Source: Kaistia defluvii (GTDB lineage: Bacteria > Pseudomonadota > Alphaproteobacteria > Rhizobiales > Kaistiaceae). From it: a stretch of 64,000 nucleotides of DNA. Location: contig NZ_JAPKNI010000002.1 in assembly GCF_026343955.1 (NCBI RefSeq), positions 248,001 to 312,000 on the forward strand. Direction: 5' to 3'. Each line of letters begins with the position of its first letter. Positions within the stretch are counted from its first letter, which is position 1. The notes below the pieces were generated by a model, which saw nothing but the letters and a program-made list of their open reading frames with translations, was not told the origin of the DNA and did no database searches. Shown here piece by piece: positions 17,392 to 26,440 of this stretch. The translations under genes were made by a program, and so were the position numbers.

Positions 17392-18258
17392 ATGGCTCCA
17401 AGGGCTATATGGAAGGGCTACCTCAAGGTCGCCGAGATCCTCTGTCCGGTGGCGCTGCACACCGCCGCTTCGACCTCCGACCGGATCGCTTTTCACACCC
17501 TCAATCGCGCCACCGGCCACCGTATCCGGCGTCAATTCGTCGACCAGGATACCGGCAAGCCCGTCGAGGCCGACGAGCAGATCAAGGGCTACGAGATCGC
17601 CGCCGGGGAATATGTCGAGATCGACCCCGAGGAAATCGCCGCCGCGACGCCCGAAAGCGACAAGACGCTGGCGGTCGAGACCTTCCTGAAGCTGGATCAG
17701 GTCGACGATGCTTATTTCGATCGGCCCTACTACCTGACGCCCGCCGATAAGGCGGCCATGGAGGCCTTCGTGCTGATCCGCGACGGCATGCGCAGGAGCG
17801 GGGCCGTGGCGATTGCCCGCGCCGTCCTGTTCCGCCGCATGCGCAGCGTCTTGATCCGGCCCGATGAGGAGGGACTGGTCGCAACGACTCTGAGCTTCGA
17901 CTACGCCGTTCGCCCGGCGCGCGAAGCGTTCGATCCGATCCCGAAGCTGAAGATCGAAGGCGAGATGCTGGAGCTCGCCAAGCACATCATCGAGACCAAG
18001 CGCGGCACCTTCGACCCCGCTGCCTTCGACGATCGCTACGAGGCGGCCCTGGCCGATCTGGTCAAGGCCAAGCTCGAAGGCAAGACCTTCAAGGCGCCGC
18101 CGCCGCGCAAGACCGCCAAGGTGGTCGACCTGATGGCGGCGCTGCGCGAAAGTGCAGGTGTGAAGGCCAAGGAGACCGTCCCGGCCAAGGCCAAGACCGC
18201 GAGCAAGAGCAAGACGGCGGCCAAGCCGGCGGCCGCGCCGCGCCGCAAGGCAAGCTGA
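17392..18258 (+). CDS. ku: Ku protein, copy 2 (LigD-linked)
   Basis: This is a 288-residue Ku. The start at the ATG 17392 (MAPRAIWKGYLKVAEILCPV) aligns with the other Ku; the in-frame GTG at 17377 is less likely. The barrel region has AFHTLNRATGHRIRRQFVD and the DAYFDRPYYLTPADK segment. The C-terminus is a long Lys/Ala tail (AKAKTASKSKTAAKPAAAPR), typical of Ku proteins that contact DNA beyond the core. The stop is one base from the ligD start, so Ku and LigD are made together. Confidence 0.96.
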   Translation: MAPRAIWKGYLKVAEILCPVALHTAASTSDRIAFHTLNRATGHRIRRQFVDQDTGKPVEADEQIKGYEIAAGEYVEIDPEEIAAATPESDKTLAVETFLKLDQVDDAYFDRPYYLTPADKAAMEAFVLIRDGMRRSGAVAIARAVLFRRMRSVLIRPDEEGLVATTLSFDYAVRPAREAFDPIPKLKIEGEMLELAKHIIETKRGTFDPAAFDDRYEAALADLVKAKLEGKTFKAPPPRKTAKVVDLMAALRESAGVKAKETVPAKAKTASKSKTAAKPAAAPRRKAS

Positions 18259-18259
18259 C

Positions 18260-21019
18260 ATGGCCGCGCCGCTCGAAGTCTATCGCAGCAAGCGCGATTT
18301 CAAGGTCACCGCCGAGCCGGCGGGAGGCAAGGCCTCCCGGAGAGGCAAGGCGACGAAGGGTCAGGCAGCGGGGCATAGTTTCGTCATCCAGAAGCATGAT
18401 GCGAGGCGGCTGCACTACGACTTCCGCCTGGAGATGGACGGCGTCCTGAAAAGCTGGGCCGTCACCCGGGGGCCAAGCCTGGATCCTTCGGAGAAGCGCC
18501 TTGCCGTGCATGTCGAGGACCACCCGCTCGAATATGGCGGCTTCGAAGGCACCATTCCGAAGGGCGAGTATGGCGGTGGCACCGTGCTCGTCTGGGACCG
18601 TGGCAGCTGGGAACCGGTCGGTGACCCGCACAAGGGCTACGCCAAGGGGCATCTGGAGTTCGAGCTTAAGGGCGAGAAGCTGCATGGCCGCTGGCATCTC
18701 GTGAAGATGCATGGCCGGCCCGGCGAGAAGCGCGAGAACTGGCTGCTGATCAAGGCGGAGGATGAGGCCGCCCGTCCTTCCGGCGCGCCGGATATTCTGG
18801 AGGAAATGCCGGATTCGGTGAAGAGCGGGCGCGCGCTGGAAGATGTCGAGGGCGAAGAGCCCGGCTGGTCGTCCAAGACCGGCAAGATCGAGCGCGACCA
18901 GGGCGAGGCGGACAAGGCCAAGCCCGCCCGCAACCCCCGGGCGAAGGCAAAGCCCGAGGCCCAGGCAAAGCCGGTGGTAAAGGCCAGGCCTTCGAGCAAA
19001 GCCAAAGCGCCGGCCAAAGCCAAGGCCGCCGTAAAGGAGGTTTCGGCAAAGACCGAACCGGCATCGGAGGGCGAAGCGGAACCCCCGCCGTCACTTCCGG
19101 ACCCCGCCCAGTTCGAGGGCGCCAGGAAGATGGCCATGCCGGCCTCCATAGAGCCGGAATTGGCGACGCTCACTGACGCGCCGCCCGCCGGCGAGCGCTG
19201 GATCCACGAGATCAAGTTCGACGGCTACCGGCTGCTCGCGCATGTCGCGGCCGGACGGGTCAAGCTGCTCACCCGCACCGGCCTCGACTGGACCAAGAAG
19301 TTCGGCAAGGAGGTCGCCGGCGCGCTGCAGGCGCTGCCGATCGGCACGGCCTGGATCGACGGCGAACTGGTGGTCGAGACGGATGGCGGCGCGTCGGATT
19401 TTTCGGCGCTGCAGGCCGATCTGAGTGAGGGGCGCTCGGATCGCTTCGTGTTCTATGTCTTCGACCTGCTCTATCTCGATGGCTACGATCTTCGCGACTT
19501 GCCCCTTACCCAGCGCCAGCAACTACTGGCCCAGGTCGTGGCGCAGGCTGGGCCCTGCCTGCGCCTCAGCCAGCATTTCGAGGAGGAAGGCGCTGTGGTG
19601 TTTCGCCATGCGAGCCGGCTCGGCCTCGAAGGCATCGTCTCCAAGGTCGCGGATTCACCCTATCGTTCGGGTCGCAGCAAGAGTTGGCTGAAGACGAAGA
19701 GTTCGAAGCGGCAGGAATTCGTCATCGGAGGCTATGTGCCGTCGACGACCTCGCGTCGCGCCATCGGTTCGCTGGTGCTGGGCGTGCAGGAGGGCGGCGC
19801 GCTTCAGCATGTCGGCCGCGTCGGCACTGGCTTTTCCGCGAGCGTGGCGGAGGATCTGTTCAAGACGCTCGAAAGGATGCGGACCAGCGAAAGTCCGTTC
19901 GGCTCGCCGCTCACGACGGAGGAGGGGCGAAAGGTTCGTTTCGTCCGGCCGGATCTGGTTGCCGAGGTCGAGTTTCGCGCCTGGACGGCGGATGGTCATC
20001 TCCGCCATGCTTCCTTCCGCGGCCTGCGCGAGGACAAGCCGGCCGTCGAGATTACCCGGGAGACCGCTGCCATGGATGAGAAGCCGGCGAGCAAGAAGAA
20101 GCCTGCGCGGGGAGAACCCGCGCGCTCAACCGTCAAGCTGACCCATCCCGACCGCGTGTATTGGCCGGATGCGGGGGTCACCAAGCAGGGGCTCGCCGAC
20201 TACTATGCCGAGATCTGGCCCTCGATCGCGCCCTATATCACCCACCGGCCCCTGTCATTGCTGCGCTGTCCGAGTGGCATCACGGGCGAGCAGTTCTTCC
20301 AGAAGAACGCCTGGAAGGGTCTGAACGAGGCGATCGTGCTGGTCGACGACCCGTCGACCCGGGACATCGAGCAGTTGATCAGCATCGAGGATCTCGACGG
20401 GCTGACGGCGCTGGTCCAATCGGCCGTGCTCGAAATCCATCCCTGGGGCTCGACGCTCGACGCCTGGGAGAAGCCGGACATGATCATCCTGGACCTCGAT
20501 CCCGGCGAGGGTATCGACTGGCAGGCCGTGATCGACGCGGCGCAGGAGGTTCGGCAGAGGCTGGCCGATGCGGGGCTCGACGCATTCGTGAAGACATCCG
20601 GCGGCAAGGGGCTGCACGTCGTGGCGCCGCTCGCGCCCAAGGCCGAATGGCCCGAGATCAAGGCCTTCACCAAGGGGCTTGCCGACGCGATGGCCTCCGA
20701 CAGCCCGGATCTCTACGTCTCGACCATCAGCAAGGCCAAGCGCCCCGGCAAGATCCTGATCGACTATCTGCGCAACCAGCGCGGCCAGACGGCGGTGGCG
20801 CCCTATTCGACCCGTGCGCGCCCTGGCGCGCCGGTCTCAGCGCCGCTCGCCTGGGAGGAATTGAGCCCGGCGATCGGGCCGGCCTACTTCACGGTTCTCA
20901 ACATGCCGACCCGTCTAGCCTCGCTCGGTACCGATCCCTGGGCCGACTTTCGCAAGGCGGCCAAGCCGCTGGAGATCGCTCCGGCCGGCAAAAAGAAGGT
21001 CCGGGCGCCCAAGAAGTAG
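18260..21019 (+). CDS. ligD: Multifunctional NHEJ ligase LigD (PE-ligase-polymerase)
   Basis: This is a 919-residue ATP-dependent DNA ligase D that processes, fills and seals Ku-bound ends. Domain order is: phosphoesterase (residues ~38-190; HDARRLHYDFRLE with His46, His52, Asp54, then His88), a Lys/Ala/Pro-rich linker (~200-285), ligase (~295-590; adenylation Lys319 in KFDGYR), a second short Lys-rich linker, and an AEP-type polymerase (~635-905; LDLDPGEG with Asp745 and Asp747). This is the Pseudomonas-type order, not the mycobacterial one. All three active sites look intact. It is co-transcribed with ku behind the predicted stress promoter. Confidence 0.97.
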   Translation: MAAPLEVYRSKRDFKVTAEPAGGKASRRGKATKGQAAGHSFVIQKHDARRLHYDFRLEMDGVLKSWAVTRGPSLDPSEKRLAVHVEDHPLEYGGFEGTIPKGEYGGGTVLVWDRGSWEPVGDPHKGYAKGHLEFELKGEKLHGRWHLVKMHGRPGEKRENWLLIKAEDEAARPSGAPDILEEMPDSVKSGRALEDVEGEEPGWSSKTGKIERDQGEADKAKPARNPRAKAKPEAQAKPVVKARPSSKAKAPAKAKAAVKEVSAKTEPASEGEAEPPPSLPDPAQFEGARKMAMPASIEPELATLTDAPPAGERWIHEIKFDGYRLLAHVAAGRVKLLTRTGLDWTKKFGKEVAGALQALPIGTAWIDGELVVETDGGASDFSALQADLSEGRSDRFVFYVFDLLYLDGYDLRDLPLTQRQQLLAQVVAQAGPCLRLSQHFEEEGAVVFRHASRLGLEGIVSKVADSPYRSGRSKSWLKTKSSKRQEFVIGGYVPSTTSRRAIGSLVLGVQEGGALQHVGRVGTGFSASVAEDLFKTLERMRTSESPFGSPLTTEEGRKVRFVRPDLVAEVEFRAWTADGHLRHASFRGLREDKPAVEITRETAAMDEKPASKKKPARGEPARSTVKLTHPDRVYWPDAGVTKQGLADYYAEIWPSIAPYITHRPLSLLRCPSGITGEQFFQKNAWKGLNEAIVLVDDPSTRDIEQLISIEDLDGLTALVQSAVLEIHPWGSTLDAWEKPDMIILDLDPGEGIDWQAVIDAAQEVRQRLADAGLDAFVKTSGGKGLHVVAPLAPKAEWPEIKAFTKGLADAMASDSPDLYVSTISKAKRPGKILIDYLRNQRGQTAVAPYSTRARPGAPVSAPLAWEELSPAIGPAYFTVLNMPTRLASLGTDPWADFRKAAKPLEIAPAGKKKVRAPKK

Positions 21020-21050
21020 CGTCGGTTTCTTGGAGGTGTGGCTGGGTAGC

Positions 21051-21185
21051 GAGACCCTCACCCTAACCCTTTCCCGCGTGCGGGAGAGGGGATCGAGCTG
21101 CGCTGGATAAACTCGCATTTGGGGAAGCCCGCCGACCGAAAAGCCCTCTCCCGCGCGCGGGAGAGGGTGGGGGTGAGGGACCTTG
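21051..21185. repeat. Inverted pair of REP-like palindromes
   Basis: Two units of the type CCCTCACCC...CCTTTCCCGCGTGCGGGAGAGG face each other at about 21055-21093 and 21145-21180. Each has a core hairpin CTCCCGC-gN-GCGGGAG with a CCCTCACCC flank. The same family recurs at 43870 and 47703. The pair fills the gap between ligD and the convergent permease gene and may act as a bidirectional transcription barrier. Confidence 0.75.
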
Positions 21186-21201
21186 CTTGAAGCTCGCTTG
21201 G

Positions 21202-22155
21202 CTACTTCACCGCGCCGGCCGTCAAGCCCTTGACGATGTAGCGCTCCAGGAAGATGCCGACGATGGCGAGCGGCGCGATCGCGGCCGTCGAGAGCGCGGC
21301 CATCGACCACCAGTTGATGCCCTGCGATCCGGTCTGGCTCGCCACCATCACCGGCAGCGTGTTGGCGTTGGTCGAGGTCAGCAGGGCGGCGAAGAAATAC
21401 TCGTTCCAGCAGAGCACCACCGACAGGATGAAGGCGGCGACCATGCCCGGCAGCGAGATCGGCAGCACGATGCGCATGAACGCGCCCCAGGTGGAGCAGC
21501 CGTCGACGAGGGCCGCCTGTTCGAGCTCGACGGGAATGCCGCGGAACTGGTCGCGCATGATCCAAATGACGATCGGCAGCACCATCAGCGTGTAGACGAC
21601 GATGAGGCCGATGCGAGTGTCGAGCAGCGCCAGTTCCTTGTAGAGAACGAGGAACGGCATGGCGAGCACGACGGGCGGCAGGATCAGCTGCGACAGGAAG
21701 AAGAACGAGATGTCGCGGTTGCGCCAGATCGCGAACTTGTAGTCGAAGCGGACCAGGCCGTAGGCGGCGAGCGAGCCGAGGATGACGGCCAGCAGCGAGG
21801 CGCCGATCGACATGATGGCCGAGTTCAGGAAGCGCTTCATGAACTCTTCGCGCACCGTGGAGGTGCTGAAGATCGTATCCGGAGACAGGCCGATCGAGCG
21901 CCAGCCACGCCAGTCGGGCGTGTAGTCGTACCAGGGAATCATGTGGCCCTGGGTGACGTCGACGGCGACCTTGAACGACGTCGTGATGGTCCAGTAGATC
22001 GGGAACAGCGCGATGAAGGTCCACAGGATCAGCAGCGTGTAGATCGCCACCTTGCCGGCGATGCGCTTCGAATTGCTGACGAGCTCGCTCGGCGGTTCGC
22101 GGTAGGCTTGATAGCGGGGGGCCATGGCGTTTTGTGCTTTCATGCTCGTGGCCAT
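21202..22155 (-). CDS. Carbohydrate ABC transporter permease (MalG-like)
   Basis: This is a 317-residue permease with about six helices and the EAA loop EQAALVDGCSTWGAFMRIVL. It ends KGLTAGAVK, a common ending of MalG-type proteins. The start at 22155 overlaps the stop of the preceding permease by one base (TAATG); a second ATG at 22143 is also possible. Last gene of a leftward SBP-permease-permease operon with no ATPase. Confidence 0.92.
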   Translation of the reverse strand: MATSMKAQNAMAPRYQAYREPPSELVSNSKRIAGKVAIYTLLILWTFIALFPIYWTITTSFKVAVDVTQGHMIPWYDYTPDWRGWRSIGLSPDTIFSTSTVREEFMKRFLNSAIMSIGASLLAVILGSLAAYGLVRFDYKFAIWRNRDISFFFLSQLILPPVVLAMPFLVLYKELALLDTRIGLIVVYTLMVLPIVIWIMRDQFRGIPVELEQAALVDGCSTWGAFMRIVLPISLPGMVAAFILSVVLCWNEYFFAALLTSTNANTLPVMVASQTGSQGINWWSMAALSTAAIAPLAIVGIFLERYIVKGLTAGAVK

Positions 22156-23270
22156 TATCCGGTCACCCGCTTCATCCAGCGGCTGGAACCCCAGAGCAGC
22201 AGGGCGATGAACAGGGCGATCAGGATGAAATAGAACTCCGCCACCATGGTGCCGTAGCCGACATTCGAACGGTCGCGATATTCGCGGAAGATGAAGCTCG
22301 ATACGGTGTCGGTCGAGCCGCCGGGCCCACCCGAGGTCACGGTGATGACGATGTCGGCCAGCTTCAGCTGGAAGATGACGCGGATGATGATGGCGGTGAT
22401 CGAAACCGGCAGCATCAGCGGAAAAACGATCTGCCAGAACGAGCGCCAGCCATTGGCGCCGTCAACCTTGGCTGCCTCCATGATTTCCTTGGGCAGCGCC
22501 TGCAGACCGGCGAGCAACAGGATCATCACGAACGGGATCCAGACCCAGGCATCCATCGCCATGATCGAGAAGCGGGCGATCCAGGGCGAGGCGAAGAATG
22601 CGGGGCTCTCCCAGCCGAGATGGCGCGCGAGGGTAGCGGCAGGGCCGAAGCGGTATTCCATCAGCGACTTGCCGACCATCCAGCCGACGGCGACCGGGCT
22701 CAGCATGAAGGGCATCAGGAAGGCGACGCGGAAGAATTTTCGCGCGCGGATTTCGGCGTTGAGGAGAAGCGCCAGGCCGAAGGCGATGGCGTATTGCAGC
22801 AGCACCGCCAGCACATAGAAGCCCATGTTGCGCAGCGCGTTCCAGAAATAGCCGTCGTTCATCAGCGCCCAGAAATTGGCGAGGCCGTTGAACGAGCGGC
22901 CCTCGAACGACGCGAGGTTCCAGTCGGTGAAGGCGATGTAGAGGCCGGCGATGGTGGGGAAGATCACCACGGCGACGGTGAACAGGATTGCCGGCAGTAC
23001 GAACAGCGCCCGTTTGCCGCCCTCGCCACGGATCATCACCTGGCCGACGCCGAGGGCGACGCCCCAGGCGAGATAGGCGTAGAGGACCGGACGCCAGTTG
23101 GCGAAGCCGGTTTCCGTCTGGCCGGCGGCGTACAGAATCTGGAACAGGACGATGGCGGCGAGCGCGAGCGTCGCCAGCGTGATCAGCCACTTGCCCGCCG
23201 CGCGGCGCGCGGGCGGTATGTCGTGCGTGGCGATCAGGTCCTGCGGCGCGGCAACTTGGGACGTCTGCAT
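22155..23270 (-). CDS. Sugar ABC transporter permease (MalF-like) with extra N-terminal helices
   Basis: This is a permease of 371 residues if it starts at 23270 (MQTSQVAAPQDLIATHD); the frame is open to 23351, and neither start has a clear ribosome site. Two N-terminal hydrophobic segments (LITLATLALAAIVLFQILYA and VLYAYLAWGVALGVGQVMI) precede the usual core that begins KRALFVLPAILFTVAVVIFP. The EAA loop is EIMEAAKVDGANGWRSFWQI. The extra pair of helices is a recurrent variation in MalF-type permeases. Paired with the MalG-like gene and the SBP on either side. Confidence 0.9.
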   Translation of the reverse strand: MQTSQVAAPQDLIATHDIPPARRAAGKWLITLATLALAAIVLFQILYAAGQTETGFANWRPVLYAYLAWGVALGVGQVMIRGEGGKRALFVLPAILFTVAVVIFPTIAGLYIAFTDWNLASFEGRSFNGLANFWALMNDGYFWNALRNMGFYVLAVLLQYAIAFGLALLLNAEIRARKFFRVAFLMPFMLSPVAVGWMVGKSLMEYRFGPAATLARHLGWESPAFFASPWIARFSIMAMDAWVWIPFVMILLLAGLQALPKEIMEAAKVDGANGWRSFWQIVFPLMLPVSITAIIIRVIFQLKLADIVITVTSGGPGGSTDTVSSFIFREYRDRSNVGYGTMVAEFYFILIALFIALLLWGSSRWMKRVTG

Positions 23271-23420
23271 AGAGGTTTGCTCATCAATGAACGTCGCGGA
23301 CGACGCTCCCAGAAAAAACCGGCTGGCGACGCATTCGCGCCGCCAGCCCATTACGTTCCGCTGGCATGTCCGCCGGCTTGCGGCCGATGGACGGTCTCCC
23401 GGCCCTGGGGCCGAAGAACC

Positions 23421-23446
23421 GCCTGCTGGCCCCGGAGCCGGCAGGC
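23421..23446 (-). repeat. Intercistronic hairpin after SBP gene
   Basis: GCCTGCTGGC / GCCGGCAGGC form a 10-bp stem with one T-G pair and a 6-base loop, eight bases after the SBP stop. There is no U-run. It probably protects the SBP message from 3' decay or attenuates permease expression. Confidence 0.65.
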
Positions 23447-23453
23447 GCCAGGC

Positions 23454-25130
23454 TTAGCCGCCGAGCGAGGCCTTGTAGAGCTCGATCTGCTTGTCGCGGC
23501 CGATCTGATCGGTCAGTTTCTCCCAGGCAGCGGCGATCCTGTCGGCGCCTTCCTGGGCGGTACCCTGACCCGCGAAGGTCTTGGCCAGTTCGTCCTCGGC
23601 GATCGAGTAGTACTGGAAGATGCCGGGGATGCGCGGCTCAATCGCCGCGTTGGGGTGATTGTAGCTGTCCTTGTTGGCATTGAGGTAGGCGGTGATGAAC
23701 GCCTCGTCATAGCCGGCAGCGACCCATTCCGGAATGTTGAACTGGCTGTTCCGGTAGGGCTGGAAGCCCGAGGGATAGGCCGACATCCAGAGTGCGATGT
23801 CCTTGCCGCCGAGATGGGCGGCAGCGGACCAGGCCGCCTTCTTCTTCTTCTCGTCGGCGTCGACGCGCGCCATGACATAGACGCCCCAGCCAAGGAAGGC
23901 CATGTTGGGCGCATAGTTCGGGCCGGAGGCGAGCTTGTCCCACTGGCCGGTCTTGGCGTTGTAGACGTCGTCCGAGCCCGGCAGGATCGAGAAGCCGGTG
24001 ACGTCGCCGACGACCGAGGTGTCGCTGGTCTTGGCGTTGGAGCCGACGTCGCCCCACCAGGAGACCATCGAGCCGGTGCCGCCCAGGAACTGCTGGAAGG
24101 CGGTGGTGTTCGGGTCCGCGTTGATCTGGTCGGCCGGCTCCGAGGGCAGCGCGTCGATCACGTCCTGGATGGCGCGCACCCAGGCCGGATTGTTGATGCG
24201 CGGCTTCATCGTGTCGGCATCGAAAAGCCAGGCCTTGTCGTCGGGATGCTTCGCATAGCCGGTGGCGCGGCTGCCGAGGAAGTAGAAGCCGAAACCGCCC
24301 CAGGCCTTCGGCGCGTCGAGATAGCCATAGAGGTCCTGACCGCCGAGCTTCTTGCCCTTGAGGAACTTGGTCGCGGCCTGAACCTGCTGCCAGGTCTTCG
24401 GCACGCCCCACTCGCCCTCATGGCCTTCGTCCTTCCACGCCTTGGCGAGGTCGGCATCGGCGAACACGTCGGTCCGATAGTTGAAGGTGTGGCAGTCGCC
24501 GTCGATCGAGACGCGATAGGTCTTGCCGTTCCAGGTGCCGACCGGCGCCTTGAGGTAGCCGACATAGTCGTCCATGTCGATCTGGGCCTTGACCCAGTCC
24601 GGCATCTCGGAAGCGAGACCCTTGCCGCAGACGTCGCCCTCGAAGGGAGCGCCCATCTCGATGACGTCGAAATCGACGGTGCCGGTGGCAATCGACTGCT
24701 GCAGGCGGGCGTTATAGTCGGCCTGGGCGAGGTCGATCCAGTTGATCTTGGCGCCGGTATAGGCCTCCCACGGCTTCAGGAAGCCGCGGAACAGCATGTT
24801 GTGCAGGTTCTGGTTGTTGAGCCCCATGAAGGTCAGCTCAACACCGGCGAACTCGCCTTCCTTGACGTTCTTCTTGGTCGCGTCGAGCACCATCTCGCCG
24901 ACCTTCTGCCAGTCGGCATCGGTGGGCGAACCCTTGCCGACGCCGGGAACCGCCAGAAGCTGGGCGCGAAGGTCGCCGGCCTGCGCCATGGCGGGCTGGG
25001 CGAACAGGCTGGCGCCGCCCATGCCGAGCGCGCCGGTCGCGGCGAGCGCGCCGAGGCCGGCGGCGCCCTTCAGGATGCCGCGGCGGCTGGCCAGCCACTT
25101 CGAATGCTGTTCGTAGTCCTGCGTCTTCAT
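23454..25130 (-). CDS. Extracellular solute-binding protein (sugar type), Tat-exported
   Basis: This is a 558-residue binding protein, long for family 1. The start at 25130 is preceded by GGAGGAT. The signal is of twin-arginine type (ASRRGILKGAAGLGALAATG) with cleavage near AQPAMAQA. The mature protein shows NIAFLGW-like and MVSWWGDVGSNAK segments (sequence: NMAFLGWGVYVMARVD), and ends DKQIELYKASLGG. Large SBPs of this kind accompany MalF proteins with added helices. Ligand unknown; the linked ribokinase and FucU mutarotase suggest a pentose or deoxyhexose. Confidence 0.92.
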   Translation of the reverse strand: MKTQDYEQHSKWLASRRGILKGAAGLGALAATGALGMGGASLFAQPAMAQAGDLRAQLLAVPGVGKGSPTDADWQKVGEMVLDATKKNVKEGEFAGVELTFMGLNNQNLHNMLFRGFLKPWEAYTGAKINWIDLAQADYNARLQQSIATGTVDFDVIEMGAPFEGDVCGKGLASEMPDWVKAQIDMDDYVGYLKAPVGTWNGKTYRVSIDGDCHTFNYRTDVFADADLAKAWKDEGHEGEWGVPKTWQQVQAATKFLKGKKLGGQDLYGYLDAPKAWGGFGFYFLGSRATGYAKHPDDKAWLFDADTMKPRINNPAWVRAIQDVIDALPSEPADQINADPNTTAFQQFLGGTGSMVSWWGDVGSNAKTSDTSVVGDVTGFSILPGSDDVYNAKTGQWDKLASGPNYAPNMAFLGWGVYVMARVDADEKKKKAAWSAAAHLGGKDIALWMSAYPSGFQPYRNSQFNIPEWVAAGYDEAFITAYLNANKDSYNHPNAAIEPRIPGIFQYYSIAEDELAKTFAGQGTAQEGADRIAAAWEKLTDQIGRDKQIELYKASLGG

Positions 25131-25356
25131 GAAAATCCTCCCGATTGAGACGACGTTTCGGTGATTGCCGCTGCTGGTGCCGGACCGTTGGACGGTTCAT
25201 CTGGCGAGCGCGTGCATTCACCTTCCTCCATGCAGCCTCGCGGCGGCACAATTCCCGATCTGGCCGGCGTTGCGCGAAGGATGCGCCTGCCGGGCTGGGC
25301 AACAACAAAAGCGGCAATCGCAGGCGGCGTCAACGGGTAAGTTTTTCTTCCTTGCA

Positions 25357-25386
25357 TTTTGCTTTTCATACATGAAAAAAGCAAAA
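25357..25386. promoter_or_regulatory. AT-rich palindrome, candidate operator upstream of the SBP operon
   Basis: TTTTGCTTTTCAT and ATGAAAAAAGCAAAA form an imperfect inverted repeat centred on an AC step, with inner arms TTTCAT/ATGAAA. It lies in the 358-base gap between the ribokinase stop and the SBP start, about 230 bases before the SBP. The rest of this gap shows no gene. Low GC and lack of a T-run argue for a protein-binding site rather than a terminator. Confidence 0.5.
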
Positions 25387-25488
25387 AGTATGGAAGCAAT
25401 ACTATCTGCCTCTGCGATATTCAAAGATTGCTGCTATCTTCGCTTGCTCGGCGCCCGTGCGGACTTCACAGGTGCCGGATCTGCCGCC

Positions 25489-26427
25489 TCATGCACCGCT
25501 CGCCTGAAGCAGGTCTTCGACCTCGGCCCGGTAGGGCATCGAGGGCGCCGTGCCCGCGCGCGTGACGGAAATGCCGGCAACGGCGCAGCCGAAGCGCGCG
25601 GCGGCGACCGGGTCCGCGCCGCCCGCCAGCGCCGCGGCGAAGCCGCCATTGAACGCATCGCCAGCGCCGGCTGTCTCGACGACCGGGCCGGCGTTCACGG
25701 CCGGGATGTGAATCGAGCCGCTGCGGCTGTGCAGCAGCACGCCGGCTTCGCCCAGCGTGATCAGTGCCGTGCCAACGCCCTTGGCGAGAAAGGCGTCGCC
25801 AGCCTGGCGCGCACTGGCGAGGTCCGTGACGGCGATGCCGGTCAGCAGCGCCGCTTCGCTCTCGTTGGGCGTGACATAGTCGCAAAGCGCGTAGAGCGCG
25901 TCGTCGAAGGCTTCGGCGGGGGCCGGGTTGAAGATCGTCACCACGCCGGCGGCGCGGGCGATCTCGAGCCCCCGTCGGGCGGCCTCGACCGGCTGCTCGA
26001 GCTGGGTGATGAACACCGCAGCCGTGCGGATCCCGTCCGCCGCCGCCTCGACATCGCCGGCGCTGATCGTCGCCGCGGCGCCGGGCACAACGATGATCGC
26101 GTTTTCGCCCGTCGCGTCGTTCACATAGATGAAGGCGGCGCCGGTCGGCTGGTCCGTCATCTCGGTGACCTGGGCGGCGATGCCCTCGGTCCGCCAGGTG
26201 TCGAGGGCCACGGCGCCGAATGCGTCCTTGCCGATCTTCGACAGGAAAGTGACCGGTGCGCCCGCCCGGGCCGCCGCGACGGCCTGATTGGACCCCTTGC
26301 CGCCCGGGCCCATCTTGAAGCCGGAGCCGGCGATGGTCTCGCCGACGGCCGGCATCCGGCCGGCACGAAACGCGAGGTCCGCCACGAAGATTCCGAGAAT
26401 GGCGACGCCGCGCCTCGTATCCGTCAT
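25489..26427 (-). CDS. rbsK: Ribokinase / PfkB-family sugar kinase
   Basis: This is a 312-residue PfkB kinase. The N-terminus holds the substrate motif (GPGGKGSNQAVAAARAG), and the C-terminus holds ETAGAGDAFNGGFAAAL with the catalytic Asp. These are ribokinase-type signatures, so D-ribose or a related free sugar is phosphorylated in the cytoplasm. It lies 13 bases after the FucU/RbsD gene, which supplies the right anomer, and upstream of the sugar transporter on the same strand. Confidence 0.9.
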   Translation of the reverse strand: MTDTRRGVAILGIFVADLAFRAGRMPAVGETIAGSGFKMGPGGKGSNQAVAAARAGAPVTFLSKIGKDAFGAVALDTWRTEGIAAQVTEMTDQPTGAAFIYVNDATGENAIIVVPGAAATISAGDVEAAADGIRTAAVFITQLEQPVEAARRGLEIARAAGVVTIFNPAPAEAFDDALYALCDYVTPNESEAALLTGIAVTDLASARQAGDAFLAKGVGTALITLGEAGVLLHSRSGSIHIPAVNAGPVVETAGAGDAFNGGFAAALAGGADPVAAARFGCAVAGISVTRAGTAPSMPYRAEVEDLLQASGA

Positions 26428-26440
26428 GTTGCGCCTCCGC

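Noticed and set aside
15019-18261. 1080-codon open frame on the minus strand
   Set aside because: It is antisense to the dimethylformamidase-like and ku2 genes, rich in Arg/Asp/Gly/His low-complexity sequence with no domain; an artefact of high GC codon bias.
22134-25148. 1004-codon open frame on the plus strand
   Set aside because: Antisense to the sugar permease and SBP genes, which carry clear family motifs and signals.
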